From Azotobacter chroococcum (lineage in GTDB: Bacteria; Pseudomonadota; Gammaproteobacteria; Pseudomonadales; Pseudomonadaceae), in the NCBI RefSeq assembly GCF_004339665.1, contig NZ_SMMU01000018.1:1-64000 (forward strand): 64,000 nucleotides of DNA, given 5' to 3'. Numbering within the stretch: the stretch's first letter is position 1; the number at the start of each line of letters is the position of its first letter. Positions 49,965-58,170 of this stretch are shown one piece after another. The translations under genes and the position numbers were made by a program. The notes beneath the pieces were generated by a model. The model was not told where the DNA came from and made no database searches. It saw nothing but the letters and a program-made list of their open reading frames with translations.

Positions 49965-50789
49965 ATGATTACTTCTGATATTGCTTCTGACGTTCGTGAC
50001 AGCTGGCAAGTACCCACCTTCGATACGCCTCTGTGGCTTGGACGGCTGAACCAATGGTGTGTTGTGATTCCAGTCATCAATGAAGGAGAACGAATCAAGA
50101 GCCTGCTAGCCAGAATGGCCACCCTGAAAATCGGGGACATTGCCGATATCATCATTGTCGATGGCGGTAGCACAGATGATTCGCTGTCACTGGAGTCGCT
50201 GCAGCAGAATGCTGTCCGTGGACTGCTGGTCAAGACAGGGCCGGGTAAGCTGAGTGCGCAGCTCCGCTGTGCCTACGCTTTTGCACTCGACCAAGGCTAT
50301 GAGGGCATTGTCACTATTGACGGCAATGACAAGGATGATCCGGAGGCCATACCCCGCTTTATTGATGCCCTGAAGCAGGGAGTGGATTTCGTGCAAGCCT
50401 CCCGTTTCATCGCAGGAGGAGTGGCGGAGAATACGCCAAAGTCTCGAGACTTTGCCATTCGTTTCATTCATGCCCCCATGTTAAGTCTGTTTTCCGGCTT
50501 CAAATGGACTGATACGACCCAGGGCTTTCGTGCCTACAGTCGGAAAATGTTGCTTGATCTAAGAGTTGCGCCATTCCGTGATGTGTTCATGACTTACGAG
50601 CTGCTTGCTTATCTTTCATATCGGGCGCCGAAACTGGGTTGGAAATGTGTCGAGTTACCGACTGTGCGGCGATATCCAAAAGGCGAAGTGCCAACCAAAA
50701 TTAGTAGCGTGAAGGGTAACCTATCAGTACTTAAGGTTCTATTGCTGGCGTGCTTTGGTTCATATAATCCAAGGAATAATTCGTTGTGA
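49965..50789 (+). CDS. GT2 glycosyltransferase, DPM1-like, no membrane anchor
   Basis: GT-A family enzyme of 274 residues. V-V-I-P-V-I-N-E-G-E-R-I, I-I-I-V-D-G-G-S-T-D-D-S and V-T-I-D-G-N-D-K-D-D-P-E match polyprenol-phosphate sugar synthases, though D-G-N-D replaces the usual D-x-D. T-D-T-T-Q-G-F-R-A-Y-S matches the conserved Q-x-G-x-R region. Unlike the first GT2 it has no C-terminal membrane helices. Two such enzymes in one cassette suggest two donor sugars or one specialised partner. The stop overlaps the next start (GTGA). Confidence 0.82.
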   Translation: MITSDIASDVRDSWQVPTFDTPLWLGRLNQWCVVIPVINEGERIKSLLARMATLKIGDIADIIIVDGGSTDDSLSLESLQQNAVRGLLVKTGPGKLSAQLRCAYAFALDQGYEGIVTIDGNDKDDPEAIPRFIDALKQGVDFVQASRFIAGGVAENTPKSRDFAIRFIHAPMLSLFSGFKWTDTTQGFRAYSRKMLLDLRVAPFRDVFMTYELLAYLSYRAPKLGWKCVELPTVRRYPKGEVPTKISSVKGNLSVLKVLLLACFGSYNPRNNSL

Positions 50790-53700
50790 GTGATTTTATG
50801 ATTAAGCAGCTTTCGATAACGGAGAAGATAGCCGCAGCCGTTTCGTCATGTGTTTTAGGTGCTTTGGCTATTATAGCCTGCCTAAAGTTGAAAGTTGCGC
50901 CAAGTTATCCGGATTTTGTTGTTGGGAGTATTACTTGGACTGCTGAAACAAAACTGCAGGATCTTGTTGTGATGCCTGTTTTTATATTTGCTCTGTTTTT
51001 TGGGTTTTTATTGATATCGATTGGAATAAAAAGGCTCGGAGAAGATGAGAGGTTTTCAAGTGAGCTGTCTAATCAGCTGATATGGTGGTCCTTGCCATCT
51101 TTTGCTGCTATTTTAAGTATGGTTCTAGGGGGAGTGTTAGATGAGAGAATATTTGTAATTTCTGCTATCGGGATTTTATTTGTTTTATTTATTTCTGTGT
51201 TTTGTTGGTCAAAGGGAATAAATATTAGCCCGCATGTTTTAGGGTTGAGCGCGCTTGCTGTTATTTTAGCTGGTATTATACCGATAGAGCTTGCCGTTGT
51301 CCTTGGGCGTTTGCCGCTGGGATTGTTTAGTAGTTTGGATCTTGCAAAATATATTGAGGCGGCTTATTTTTTTGTTGGGTTGGGAGTGGTTGCTTTAGCT
51401 TTTTATACCGCCCGCTACCCAGAGAAAATCTCCGAAGCTTTCCCAAAACTTGCTTTGTTGGGGCAGATTGGTCTGCCGACTTTATTTTTTGTTCTTTATC
51501 CAGCAGGCCTTCTCCAGCCAGACGGAGTAGTGACAAGATACGAAACGACGATCTGGTTAAAAGTGTTAGTTTTTGGAATTGTTGTATGGGGTATGCTTGA
51601 TGTAATAAGCCGTTATCGGAAATACTCGTCACTCACTACGGATATATCAAAGTGTTTGTCGCCGGTTGCATTTTTTGCGCTTCTGGTTGGGTTGAAGATT
51701 GGGAATACATTAGCACCAAGTATTAGTCCAGATGACTACCATTTTGGTGAGGGCTTGTTAGGGTGGTGGTCATATAAGCAGGGCGTGGTGCCTTATGTTG
51801 GATATATGCCTGCACATGGTTTGATTGATGATGATTTAACTCAGTTTTTGTCATCTATTTTTTATCATGATTCAGCTGGGGTTATTCCTGAGGTTGGAAG
51901 GTTAAGTTATGCATTTTTAGCCTTTGCTGCATTTCTGTCAATATACCTATTTTCCGGAAGCCTTGGCTTGGCTTTCGCATCAATATTCTTTGTTGGTGGG
52001 CGGCTGGCTTGGCTTTTTCTTACGCCTTTTATTTGCTTTTGGTTTAGTCAAAGGTTGAGAAGAAGCTCTTCAGGGTGGCTAAGTGCGTGGCTGCTAACAT
52101 TTCCTTTCGTTATATTGGGAGTTCCTCCGCAAGGGTTGCTGCTCGTTGTAGCTTCTGGGGTTATGGCTGCTTGGTTTGGTTGGCGTTTTTTGCGAAATTC
52201 CGAAGAGAGAGATTGGAAGAGAGTTGGAGCAGCCCTAGGTGTAGTCGTTATTTTAGGGGTGGCCACTCCGCTGGGCTCCATGTTTTTTGGCGCTCTCCGT
52301 TATGTTTTGGAAAATGGTCCGCTTAATCAAGTTTCTTATGGGGTTCCTTGGTCTCTGAGTTGGGGAGGAGGAGTAAGGAGTGGCTTTGCTTTTGAAGCAA
52401 TTCGGATGTCTTGGGTTTTGATTCCTGTTGCTTGTCTAACGTTTATTTATACAAGCCATAGGAGTTGGAGTAAAGTTTTTCCTGCACTTGTGGTGTTGCT
52501 CTTTATTTTTCTGCTAATTCCATATTCTATGGGACGAGTCGACCCAGGTGACATCTCTAGACCTGGTATTACCGCAGCTTTTGGGTGGGCAGTTTTGCTG
52601 CCAGTTGCTGCGTGGTGGTTAATTAGGGTGCAGGCTAGAGTAGTGCTTGTTCTATTTTTTGTGTGCATGACTGCTGCTCTAAATGTTACGCCTCTGTCCT
52701 TGTCCAGTTTTTTTTCAGCTATGTCTGCTAAGGTAAGTACAGGTCCGCTAGTAGATGGAGGCACTGCAGGGTTATCCAACATTGGTAAGGCTTATGTTCA
52801 GAGTGAGCATTGGGAGCGTCTTAATAAATTAAGTTTATTGCTGAGAAAAAAATTGGCTGATGAAGAAAGCTATCTGGACTTAACGTCTAGGAATGCACAA
52901 TATTTTTATTTAAATCGGAAGCCTATGATGGTTGTGACTGCGCCATATAATATGGTGCCGCCGTTGCAGCAAAAACGTGAAGTAGAAAGACTTTCGAAAG
53001 AATTGCCCCGTTTGGTGCTGCTGGAAGGGGATAATATCATTCATGATGGTGGTGGTCTTGCTTTACGTAATCCTTATCTGTACCGATTTGTGTTAGATAA
53101 CTACGCGCCAAGTTTTGAGGGCGGATTTATCTTTGGAGCTAGCATTTCGCAAGAAAATAGTTTGAGGCGATCAGAAGTTAGCGTTGGGGTAAAAGACCTA
53201 ACGGATGTGAACTGGGATAGTGGCGTTCACCGCCTTGAGCCTGCTGTTATTATTGATGACCCTTCGCTTGTCGAGGTTATTGTAGCAGGTGACAGGGTTC
53301 GTATAGGTGGGGACGAGATTCGCCGAGTTGCAAAAGTTTGGCGCGAAGGAAATGCCATATGGTTGGATGGTGATGTTATAGATCCGGCAAAAGGTGGTTA
53401 CCCAAATAATTTTGAGCTAATGCTTAGTCAAGAAGCAATGGCTGAGTATCATATATCGCTATTTGAAAGGGCTGTGGGGCAGAAGGAATTTAATAAGATT
53501 CCGGTTTCTTGGGGGCGATCCAGTAATTCTTTAAAAGAAAAGATGGAGCCTATTGTTGAGTTGAGTATTGCCTCCACAAGCCAACTAACCTATGAGAACG
53601 GTATTTATAAGGTTTTAGGAAGTGATCCTTCGTTGAGCTTCGATATGTCTGGCTTCACTGTTTCCGGAAGAAGTGCGGGTTTGCTAAAGCTAGATTTTGC

Positions 53701-53947
53701 TTGTGTGAATAGAAACGCTGAGCCAAGGATTCAAATATTCTGGTGGGGTGACAATCATGAGGGGCCTTTTGAGGCTGCTAGCGTACGGTTTACTGCAGAC
53801 GACGGAGCATTAATTGTTCCTATGGATGCATCACCCCGCTGGGTCATGATGGAGCGTATCAAAGGGATTCGCATTGATCTTGACAATCCATCAGCGTGCG
53901 GTGCAATTAAAGTTAATGATGCAGGTCTTTTTCAAAGGATTTTTTAA
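50786..53947 (+). CDS. Large GT-C-like membrane glycosyltransferase with soluble C-terminal domains
   Basis: Protein of 1053 residues. The first ~635 residues hold about 14 hydrophobic segments. A GT-C-like acidic motif S-P-D316-D317-Y-H-F-G-E322 lies in a loop after a membrane segment, as in periplasmic lipid-sugar-dependent transferases. Residues ~650-790 (L-D-L-T-S-R-N-A-Q-Y-F-Y-L-N-R-K-P) resemble the soluble C-terminal part of such enzymes, and ~880-1053 look like a beta-sandwich (I-Q-I-F-W-W-G-D ... I-R-I-D-L-D-N-P). It probably moves a sugar from undecaprenyl phosphate to the glycan. The start may be the GTG at 50786 or the ATG at 50798. AT-rich, with no close named family that I recognise. 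Confidence 0.65.
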   Translation: MSDFMIKQLSITEKIAAAVSSCVLGALAIIACLKLKVAPSYPDFVVGSITWTAETKLQDLVVMPVFIFALFFGFLLISIGIKRLGEDERFSSELSNQLIWWSLPSFAAILSMVLGGVLDERIFVISAIGILFVLFISVFCWSKGINISPHVLGLSALAVILAGIIPIELAVVLGRLPLGLFSSLDLAKYIEAAYFFVGLGVVALAFYTARYPEKISEAFPKLALLGQIGLPTLFFVLYPAGLLQPDGVVTRYETTIWLKVLVFGIVVWGMLDVISRYRKYSSLTTDISKCLSPVAFFALLVGLKIGNTLAPSISPDDYHFGEGLLGWWSYKQGVVPYVGYMPAHGLIDDDLTQFLSSIFYHDSAGVIPEVGRLSYAFLAFAAFLSIYLFSGSLGLAFASIFFVGGRLAWLFLTPFICFWFSQRLRRSSSGWLSAWLLTFPFVILGVPPQGLLLVVASGVMAAWFGWRFLRNSEERDWKRVGAALGVVVILGVATPLGSMFFGALRYVLENGPLNQVSYGVPWSLSWGGGVRSGFAFEAIRMSWVLIPVACLTFIYTSHRSWSKVFPALVVLLFIFLLIPYSMGRVDPGDISRPGITAAFGWAVLLPVAAWWLIRVQARVVLVLFFVCMTAALNVTPLSLSSFFSAMSAKVSTGPLVDGGTAGLSNIGKAYVQSEHWERLNKLSLLLRKKLADEESYLDLTSRNAQYFYLNRKPMMVVTAPYNMVPPLQQKREVERLSKELPRLVLLEGDNIIHDGGGLALRNPYLYRFVLDNYAPSFEGGFIFGASISQENSLRRSEVSVGVKDLTDVNWDSGVHRLEPAVIIDDPSLVEVIVAGDRVRIGGDEIRRVAKVWREGNAIWLDGDVIDPAKGGYPNNFELMLSQEAMAEYHISLFERAVGQKEFNKIPVSWGRSSNSLKEKMEPIVELSIASTSQLTYENGIYKVLGSDPSLSFDMSGFTVSGRSAGLLKLDFACVNRNAEPRIQIFWWGDNHEGPFEAASVRFTADDGALIVPMDASPRWVMMERIKGIRIDLDNPSACGAIKVNDAGLFQRIF

Positions 53948-53979
53948 CTTTTTCAAAGTTGTATTGGCGTAGCCTAAAT

Positions 53980-53997
53980 CAGCCATATTTATGGCTG
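53980..53997 (+). terminator. Hairpin after the cassette
   Basis: CAGCCAT (53980-53986) pairs with ATGGCTG (53991-53997) around ATTT, 32 bases past the large membrane gene. No T-run follows, so termination is uncertain. The remaining bases to rmlA are AT-rich without a recognised signal. Confidence 0.35.
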
Positions 53998-54128
53998 GCT
54001 GAGGTGGATAATAAAGTATCAGTCATTATTTAAGATATGCTGATTTAAGCAGGGCTAGCTCGCTGAGTTGCTGTTTATTCTTGGAGTATGCTCATTTTGC
54101 ACTTGAGCGCAAATAAAAGAGATTCAAT

Positions 54129-55007
54129 ATGAAAGGCATCATCCTCGCCGGCGGCTCCGGCACCCGACTACACCCCATCACCCGCGGCGTCTCCAAGCAG
54201 CTGCTGCCGATCTACGACAAGCCGATGATCTATTACCCGCTGTCGGTGCTGATGCTGGCGGGTATTCGCGAGATCTTGGTGATTTCCACGCCGGACGATC
54301 TGCCCAACTTCCGCAAGCTGCTGGGCGACGGTTCCGACTTCGGTATCCAGTTGAGCTATGCCGAGCAGCCTTCTCCGGACGGGCTGGCCCAGGCTTTCCT
54401 GATCGGCGAGGAGTTCATCGGTAACAGCAGCGTGTGCCTGATCCTCGGCGACAACATTTTCTACGGCTATGGTTTCAGCGCCATGCTGCGCGAGGCAGCG
54501 AGCCGCGAGCAGGGTGCCACGGTATTCGGTTACCACGTCTCCGATCCCGAGCGTTTCGGTGTGGTGGAGTTCGATGCGGCGGGCAAGGCGGTTTCCATCG
54601 AGGAGAAGCCCAAGGCGCCGAAATCCAGCTACGCGGTGACCGGCCTGTATTTCTACGACAACGACGTGGTGGAGATCGCCAGGCAGGTGAAACCTTCCGC
54701 CCGTGGCGAGCTGGAGATCACCGATGTGAACAATGCCTACCTGCAGCGCGGCGATCTGCATGTGAGCCTGCTCGGCCGCGGCTTCGCCTGGCTGGATACC
54801 GGCACCCACGATTCGCTGATGGAGGCCAGCCATTTCGTGCAGACCATCGAGGCGCGCCAAGGACTGAAGGTTGCCTGCCTGGAAGAGATCGCCTTCAATC
54901 AGGGCTGGCTGTCCGCCGAGCAACTGCGCCGTCAAGCCGATGCGCTGAGCAAGACCGGCTATGGTCAATACCTCAAGCGCCTGCTGACTCAGGAGGCTGT
55001 GCAATGA
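54129..55007 (+). CDS. rmlA: Glucose-1-phosphate thymidylyltransferase
   Basis: First enzyme of dTDP-L-rhamnose synthesis, 292 residues. It begins [16 protein letters not shown], the nucleotide loop, with [12 protein letters not shown] and E-K-P-K-A-P-K-S following. Composition returns abruptly to GC-rich here, marking the right edge of the AT-rich insertion. The stop overlaps the rmlC start (ATGA). Confidence 0.96.
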   Translation: MKGIILAGGSGTRLHPITRGVSKQLLPIYDKPMIYYPLSVLMLAGIREILVISTPDDLPNFRKLLGDGSDFGIQLSYAEQPSPDGLAQAFLIGEEFIGNSSVCLILGDNIFYGYGFSAMLREAASREQGATVFGYHVSDPERFGVVEFDAAGKAVSIEEKPKAPKSSYAVTGLYFYDNDVVEIARQVKPSARGELEITDVNNAYLQRGDLHVSLLGRGFAWLDTGTHDSLMEASHFVQTIEARQGLKVACLEEIAFNQGWLSAEQLRRQADALSKTGYGQYLKRLLTQEAVQ

Positions 55008-55543
55008 AGGTCATCGAAACGGCACTGCCCGGCGTATTGATCATCGAGCCCAAGGTTTTCGGCGATCACCGTGGCTTCTTCCTGGAAACCTTCCAGGTCG
55101 AGCGTTACCGCGAGGCCGGTATCAACCTACCGTTCGTCCAGGACAACCATTCGCGCTCGCAGCGTGGCGTGCTGCGCGGGTTGCATTTCCAGCGCAGCCG
55201 GCCGCAGGGCAAGCTGGTCAGCGTCGGCCGCGGCGCTGTGTATGACGTGGCGGTGGACATAAATCCGCAGTCGCCGACCTGTGGCCGGTTCGTCGGCGTC
55301 GAGCTGAACGACGAGAACCACCGCCAGCTGTGGATTCCGCCGGGCTACGCCCATGGCTTCTGCGTGCTCAGCGAGGTGGCGGACTTCCAGTACAAGTGCA
55401 CCGAGCTGTATTTTCCAGCGGATGAGGGCGGACTGATCTGGAACGATCCGGACGTGAACATTCCCTGGCCGCTGGAAGCGCCGCAGCTCTCGGCGAAGGA
55501 TCAGGCCAATCCGACGTTGCGCGAGCTGCTGGGCAAGAGCTGA
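55004..55543 (+). CDS. rmlC: dTDP-4-dehydrorhamnose 3,5-epimerase
   Basis: Cupin-fold epimerase of 179 residues. [30 protein letters not shown] and Y-A-H-G-F carry the catalytic His and Tyr region of RmlC. The start at 55004 is coupled to rmlA, and rmlD follows after 12 bases. Confidence 0.95.
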   Translation: MKVIETALPGVLIIEPKVFGDHRGFFLETFQVERYREAGINLPFVQDNHSRSQRGVLRGLHFQRSRPQGKLVSVGRGAVYDVAVDINPQSPTCGRFVGVELNDENHRQLWIPPGYAHGFCVLSEVADFQYKCTELYFPADEGGLIWNDPDVNIPWPLEAPQLSAKDQANPTLRELLGKS

Positions 55544-55555
55544 GGGGGGATTCAC

Positions 55556-56434
55556 ATGCGTGTATTGATTACCGGCGCCCGCGGCCAGGTCGGCCACGAA
55601 CTGATGCGCCTGGCGCCCGAAGGCTTCGAAGCAGTAGGCATGGGCTCGGCGGAGCTGGACATCGCCAATGCCGACCGGATGGCGGCGATGGTGGAGCAGG
55701 TGCGGCCGCAACTGATCGTCAATGCCGCGGCCTATACCACAGTGGACAAGGCCGAGAGCGAGCCGGAGCGCGCCTTTGCGGTGAACCGCGACGGTGTGGC
55801 CAATCTCGCCGCGGCGGCGGAGCGACTGGGCATCCCGCTTCTGCACATCTCCACCGACTACGTGTTCGCCGGGGATGCCAGCGAGCCTTACCGGGAGCAG
55901 GACGCCACCGGGCCGACCGGGGTCTACGGGGCGAGCAAGCTGGCCGGGGAGCAGGCGCTGCTGGCAGGCTGCTCCCGTCCCATGATCCTGCGCACCAGCT
56001 GGGTGTTCGGCGCCCACGGCAATAATTTTGTGAAGACTATGCTGCGGCTCGGGCGCGAGCGCGAGGAGTTGTCGGTGGTGGCCGACCAGCGGGGCTGCCC
56101 GACCTCGGCGGCGAGCATCGCCCGGGCACTCTGGTCGCTGGCCCGGCAATACCGGGAGCAGGGTTCGTTGCACTGGGGGCTCTATCACTACAGCGGCACG
56201 CCGGCCTGCACCTGGCACGACTTTGCCCAGGAGATCTTCAGGCAGGCGCACGAGCTGGGATTGTTGCCGCGGCTGCCCGTAGTGCATGCCATCGCCACGG
56301 CGCAGTATCCCACTCCGGCCAGGCGGCCGGCCTGGTCGGTGCTGGATTGCAGCAAGCTGCGCGAAGCCCATGGCATTGCGCCGAGCGACTGGCGGGATGA
56401 GTTGCGGGCCGTGCTGATGGAGCTGGGGAAATAG
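55556..56434 (+). CDS. rmlD: dTDP-4-dehydrorhamnose reductase
   Basis: Last enzyme of dTDP-L-rhamnose synthesis, 292 residues, extended SDR fold. I-T-G-A-R-G-Q-V-G-H-E-L is the cofactor motif, I-S-T-D-Y-V-F-A-G and Y-G-A-S-K-L-A-G-E hold the catalytic residues, and R-T-S-W-V-F follows. With rmlA, rmlC and the distant rmlB, the rhamnose pathway is complete in this window. Confidence 0.95.
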   Translation: MRVLITGARGQVGHELMRLAPEGFEAVGMGSAELDIANADRMAAMVEQVRPQLIVNAAAYTTVDKAESEPERAFAVNRDGVANLAAAAERLGIPLLHISTDYVFAGDASEPYREQDATGPTGVYGASKLAGEQALLAGCSRPMILRTSWVFGAHGNNFVKTMLRLGREREELSVVADQRGCPTSAASIARALWSLARQYREQGSLHWGLYHYSGTPACTWHDFAQEIFRQAHELGLLPRLPVVHAIATAQYPTPARRPAWSVLDCSKLREAHGIAPSDWRDELRAVLMELGK

Positions 56435-56477
56435 TAGGGAGGGGGACGACTCACACTTTTATTATCAAGGGATTAGT

Positions 56478-57908
56478 ATGCGCAGCGCGTCGTCCCGTCC
56501 CGTTGGAGTTTTCAGTAAGGATATGCCTTCCATCCCCCATTACCAGCCCACCTTTGCCGAGCGTTATCCGGTCGCCCTGTTCGTGGCACTGCTGGATCTG
56601 TCGATCATCGTCGGTGCGGGTTTTCTGGCCCACTATTTCCGTTTCGGCGATTTCGACATGCCGGGGCGCTACAACACGGCGACCTTTCTGAGCGGTATCG
56701 TCATCCTGTTCTGCCTGGGGCTGGGAGGCGTCTACGGGTCCCAGCGCGGCCAGCCGTTCCGCCGCCAGTGCGGTGTGCTGTCCGCCGCTTGGCTCGCAGG
56801 GGTCGGCATCCTGTTTTCGCTGTCCTTCCTGCTTAAGGTGTCCGAAGACTATTCGCGCATCTGGTTCGTCAGCATGCTGCTGGGCAGCTGGACCTTGTGC
56901 GTGTTGTTGCGCCTTTCCGTCTTCCTGTTACTGCGGCGCCTGCGGGGCTCCGGCAGGAATCTGAAAACTGTGCTACTCGTGGATGCGGGAGGCGGCTGTG
57001 CGAGGCAGCTGAGCAATACCCTGGCGCTAGGGGAGTACGGTTACAAGGTGGCCTACAGCCTGCCGCTGGGTCATGACGAGGACTGGCTGGACACCCTGGC
57101 CTCCCAGGTGAAGTCGCTCGGGGTGCACGAAGTCTGGCTCTGCCTGCCCTTGAGCGAGGGAGGCGCGGTCCGTTCGGTTCTCTATGCGTTGCGCCACCAC
57201 ACGGTGGCCGTGCGCTTCATTCCCGAATGGGGCGACATCCGTCTGCTCAATCACAAGATCAGCCATATCGCCGGCCTCTATACCCTGGACCTGAGCTGCA
57301 GCCCCATGGACGGCCCGGCGCGGGTGATCAAGCGACTGGAGGACCTGCTGGTCGGCATCCCGATCATGGCGCTGATCCTGCCTCTTTGCGTGCTGATCGG
57401 CCTGGCCGTCAAGCTCACCTCGCGGGGGCCGATGCTGTTCAAGCAGTACCGCACCGGCATCAACGGCAAGCGCTTCAAGGTCTACAAGTTCCGCTCGATG
57501 GTGGTGCACCGGGAGGAGAGTGGTGAGGTGACCCAGGCCACGCGCCAGGATGCCCGTATCACGCGGCTGGGCGCCTTCCTGCGCCGTACCAGCCTCGACG
57601 AGCTGCCGCAGTTCTTCAACGTGCTGCAGGGGCGCATGTCCATCGTCGGCCCGCGCCCCCATGCGCTGGCGCACAACGAGTACTACAAGGACCTGGTCGA
57701 GTCCTACATGCAGCGTCACAAGGTCAAGCCGGGTATCACCGGCTGGGCGCAGGTCAGTGGCTATCGCGGCGAGACGGATACCCTGGAGAAGATGCAGAAG
57801 CGGGTGGAGTTCGATCTCTGGTACATCGACAACTGGTCGCTGTGGCTGGACCTGAAGATCATCTTCCTGACGGTGTTCAAGGGGTTCGTCAACAAGAACG
57901 CTTATTGA
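56478..57908 (+). CDS. Undecaprenyl-phosphate sugar-1-phosphate transferase, WcaJ-type
   Basis: Polyisoprenyl-phosphate hexose-1-phosphate transferase of 476 residues that would start repeat-unit synthesis. Four N-terminal hydrophobic segments and a nucleotide-binding-like middle region precede the catalytic C-terminus with F-K-V-Y-K-F-R-S-M, R-T-S-L-D-E-L-P-Q-F, V-G-P-R-P and K-P-G-I-T-G-W-A-Q-V-S-G. WcaJ-type enzymes usually transfer glucose-1-phosphate. It closes the polysaccharide locus, whereas P. aeruginosa ends its O-antigen locus with wbpM. The ATG at 56478 is the first candidate; M-P-S-I-P-H at 56523 is another. Confidence 0.88.
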   Translation: MRSASSRPVGVFSKDMPSIPHYQPTFAERYPVALFVALLDLSIIVGAGFLAHYFRFGDFDMPGRYNTATFLSGIVILFCLGLGGVYGSQRGQPFRRQCGVLSAAWLAGVGILFSLSFLLKVSEDYSRIWFVSMLLGSWTLCVLLRLSVFLLLRRLRGSGRNLKTVLLVDAGGGCARQLSNTLALGEYGYKVAYSLPLGHDEDWLDTLASQVKSLGVHEVWLCLPLSEGGAVRSVLYALRHHTVAVRFIPEWGDIRLLNHKISHIAGLYTLDLSCSPMDGPARVIKRLEDLLVGIPIMALILPLCVLIGLAVKLTSRGPMLFKQYRTGINGKRFKVYKFRSMVVHREESGEVTQATRQDARITRLGAFLRRTSLDELPQFFNVLQGRMSIVGPRPHALAHNEYYKDLVESYMQRHKVKPGITGWAQVSGYRGETDTLEKMQKRVEFDLWYIDNWSLWLDLKIIFLTVFKGFVNKNAY

Positions 57909-58170
57909 TGATCGAGCGTCAGCCAAGGAGCGACCTTCCGTCCGCAGGGGGGCGTCCGTAAGGCGGGGCAGTCCGCTGGCGAGCCGCTTGCGCTGGACGA
58001 GGCGAAAATCCTTCAGCCTGTTCTCCATCCGCCGCACCGTTTCGGGCGATGTCCAGAACGCTCCGGCGGAGAAGCCGGGGGCCGACTCACGGCGTTCTGC
58101 CATCGTGGGATGCTCGAATCGTATGTGATAACGTGCGGCCTTTGTTTTGGCATCCCCCGGGCGACGCAGT
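57909..58170. other. Intergenic region before the type I secretion genes
   Basis: These 262 bases follow the WcaJ-type gene. They are GC-rich with no convincing gene on either strand and must hold the secretion operon promoter; I see no clear consensus boxes. Confidence 0.4.

Noticed and set aside
57909-58170. Possible minus-strand gene before the secretion operon
   Set aside because: The open frame runs on into the antisense of the neighbouring gene, lacks a clear start, and its Arg/Leu-rich product is not recognisable.
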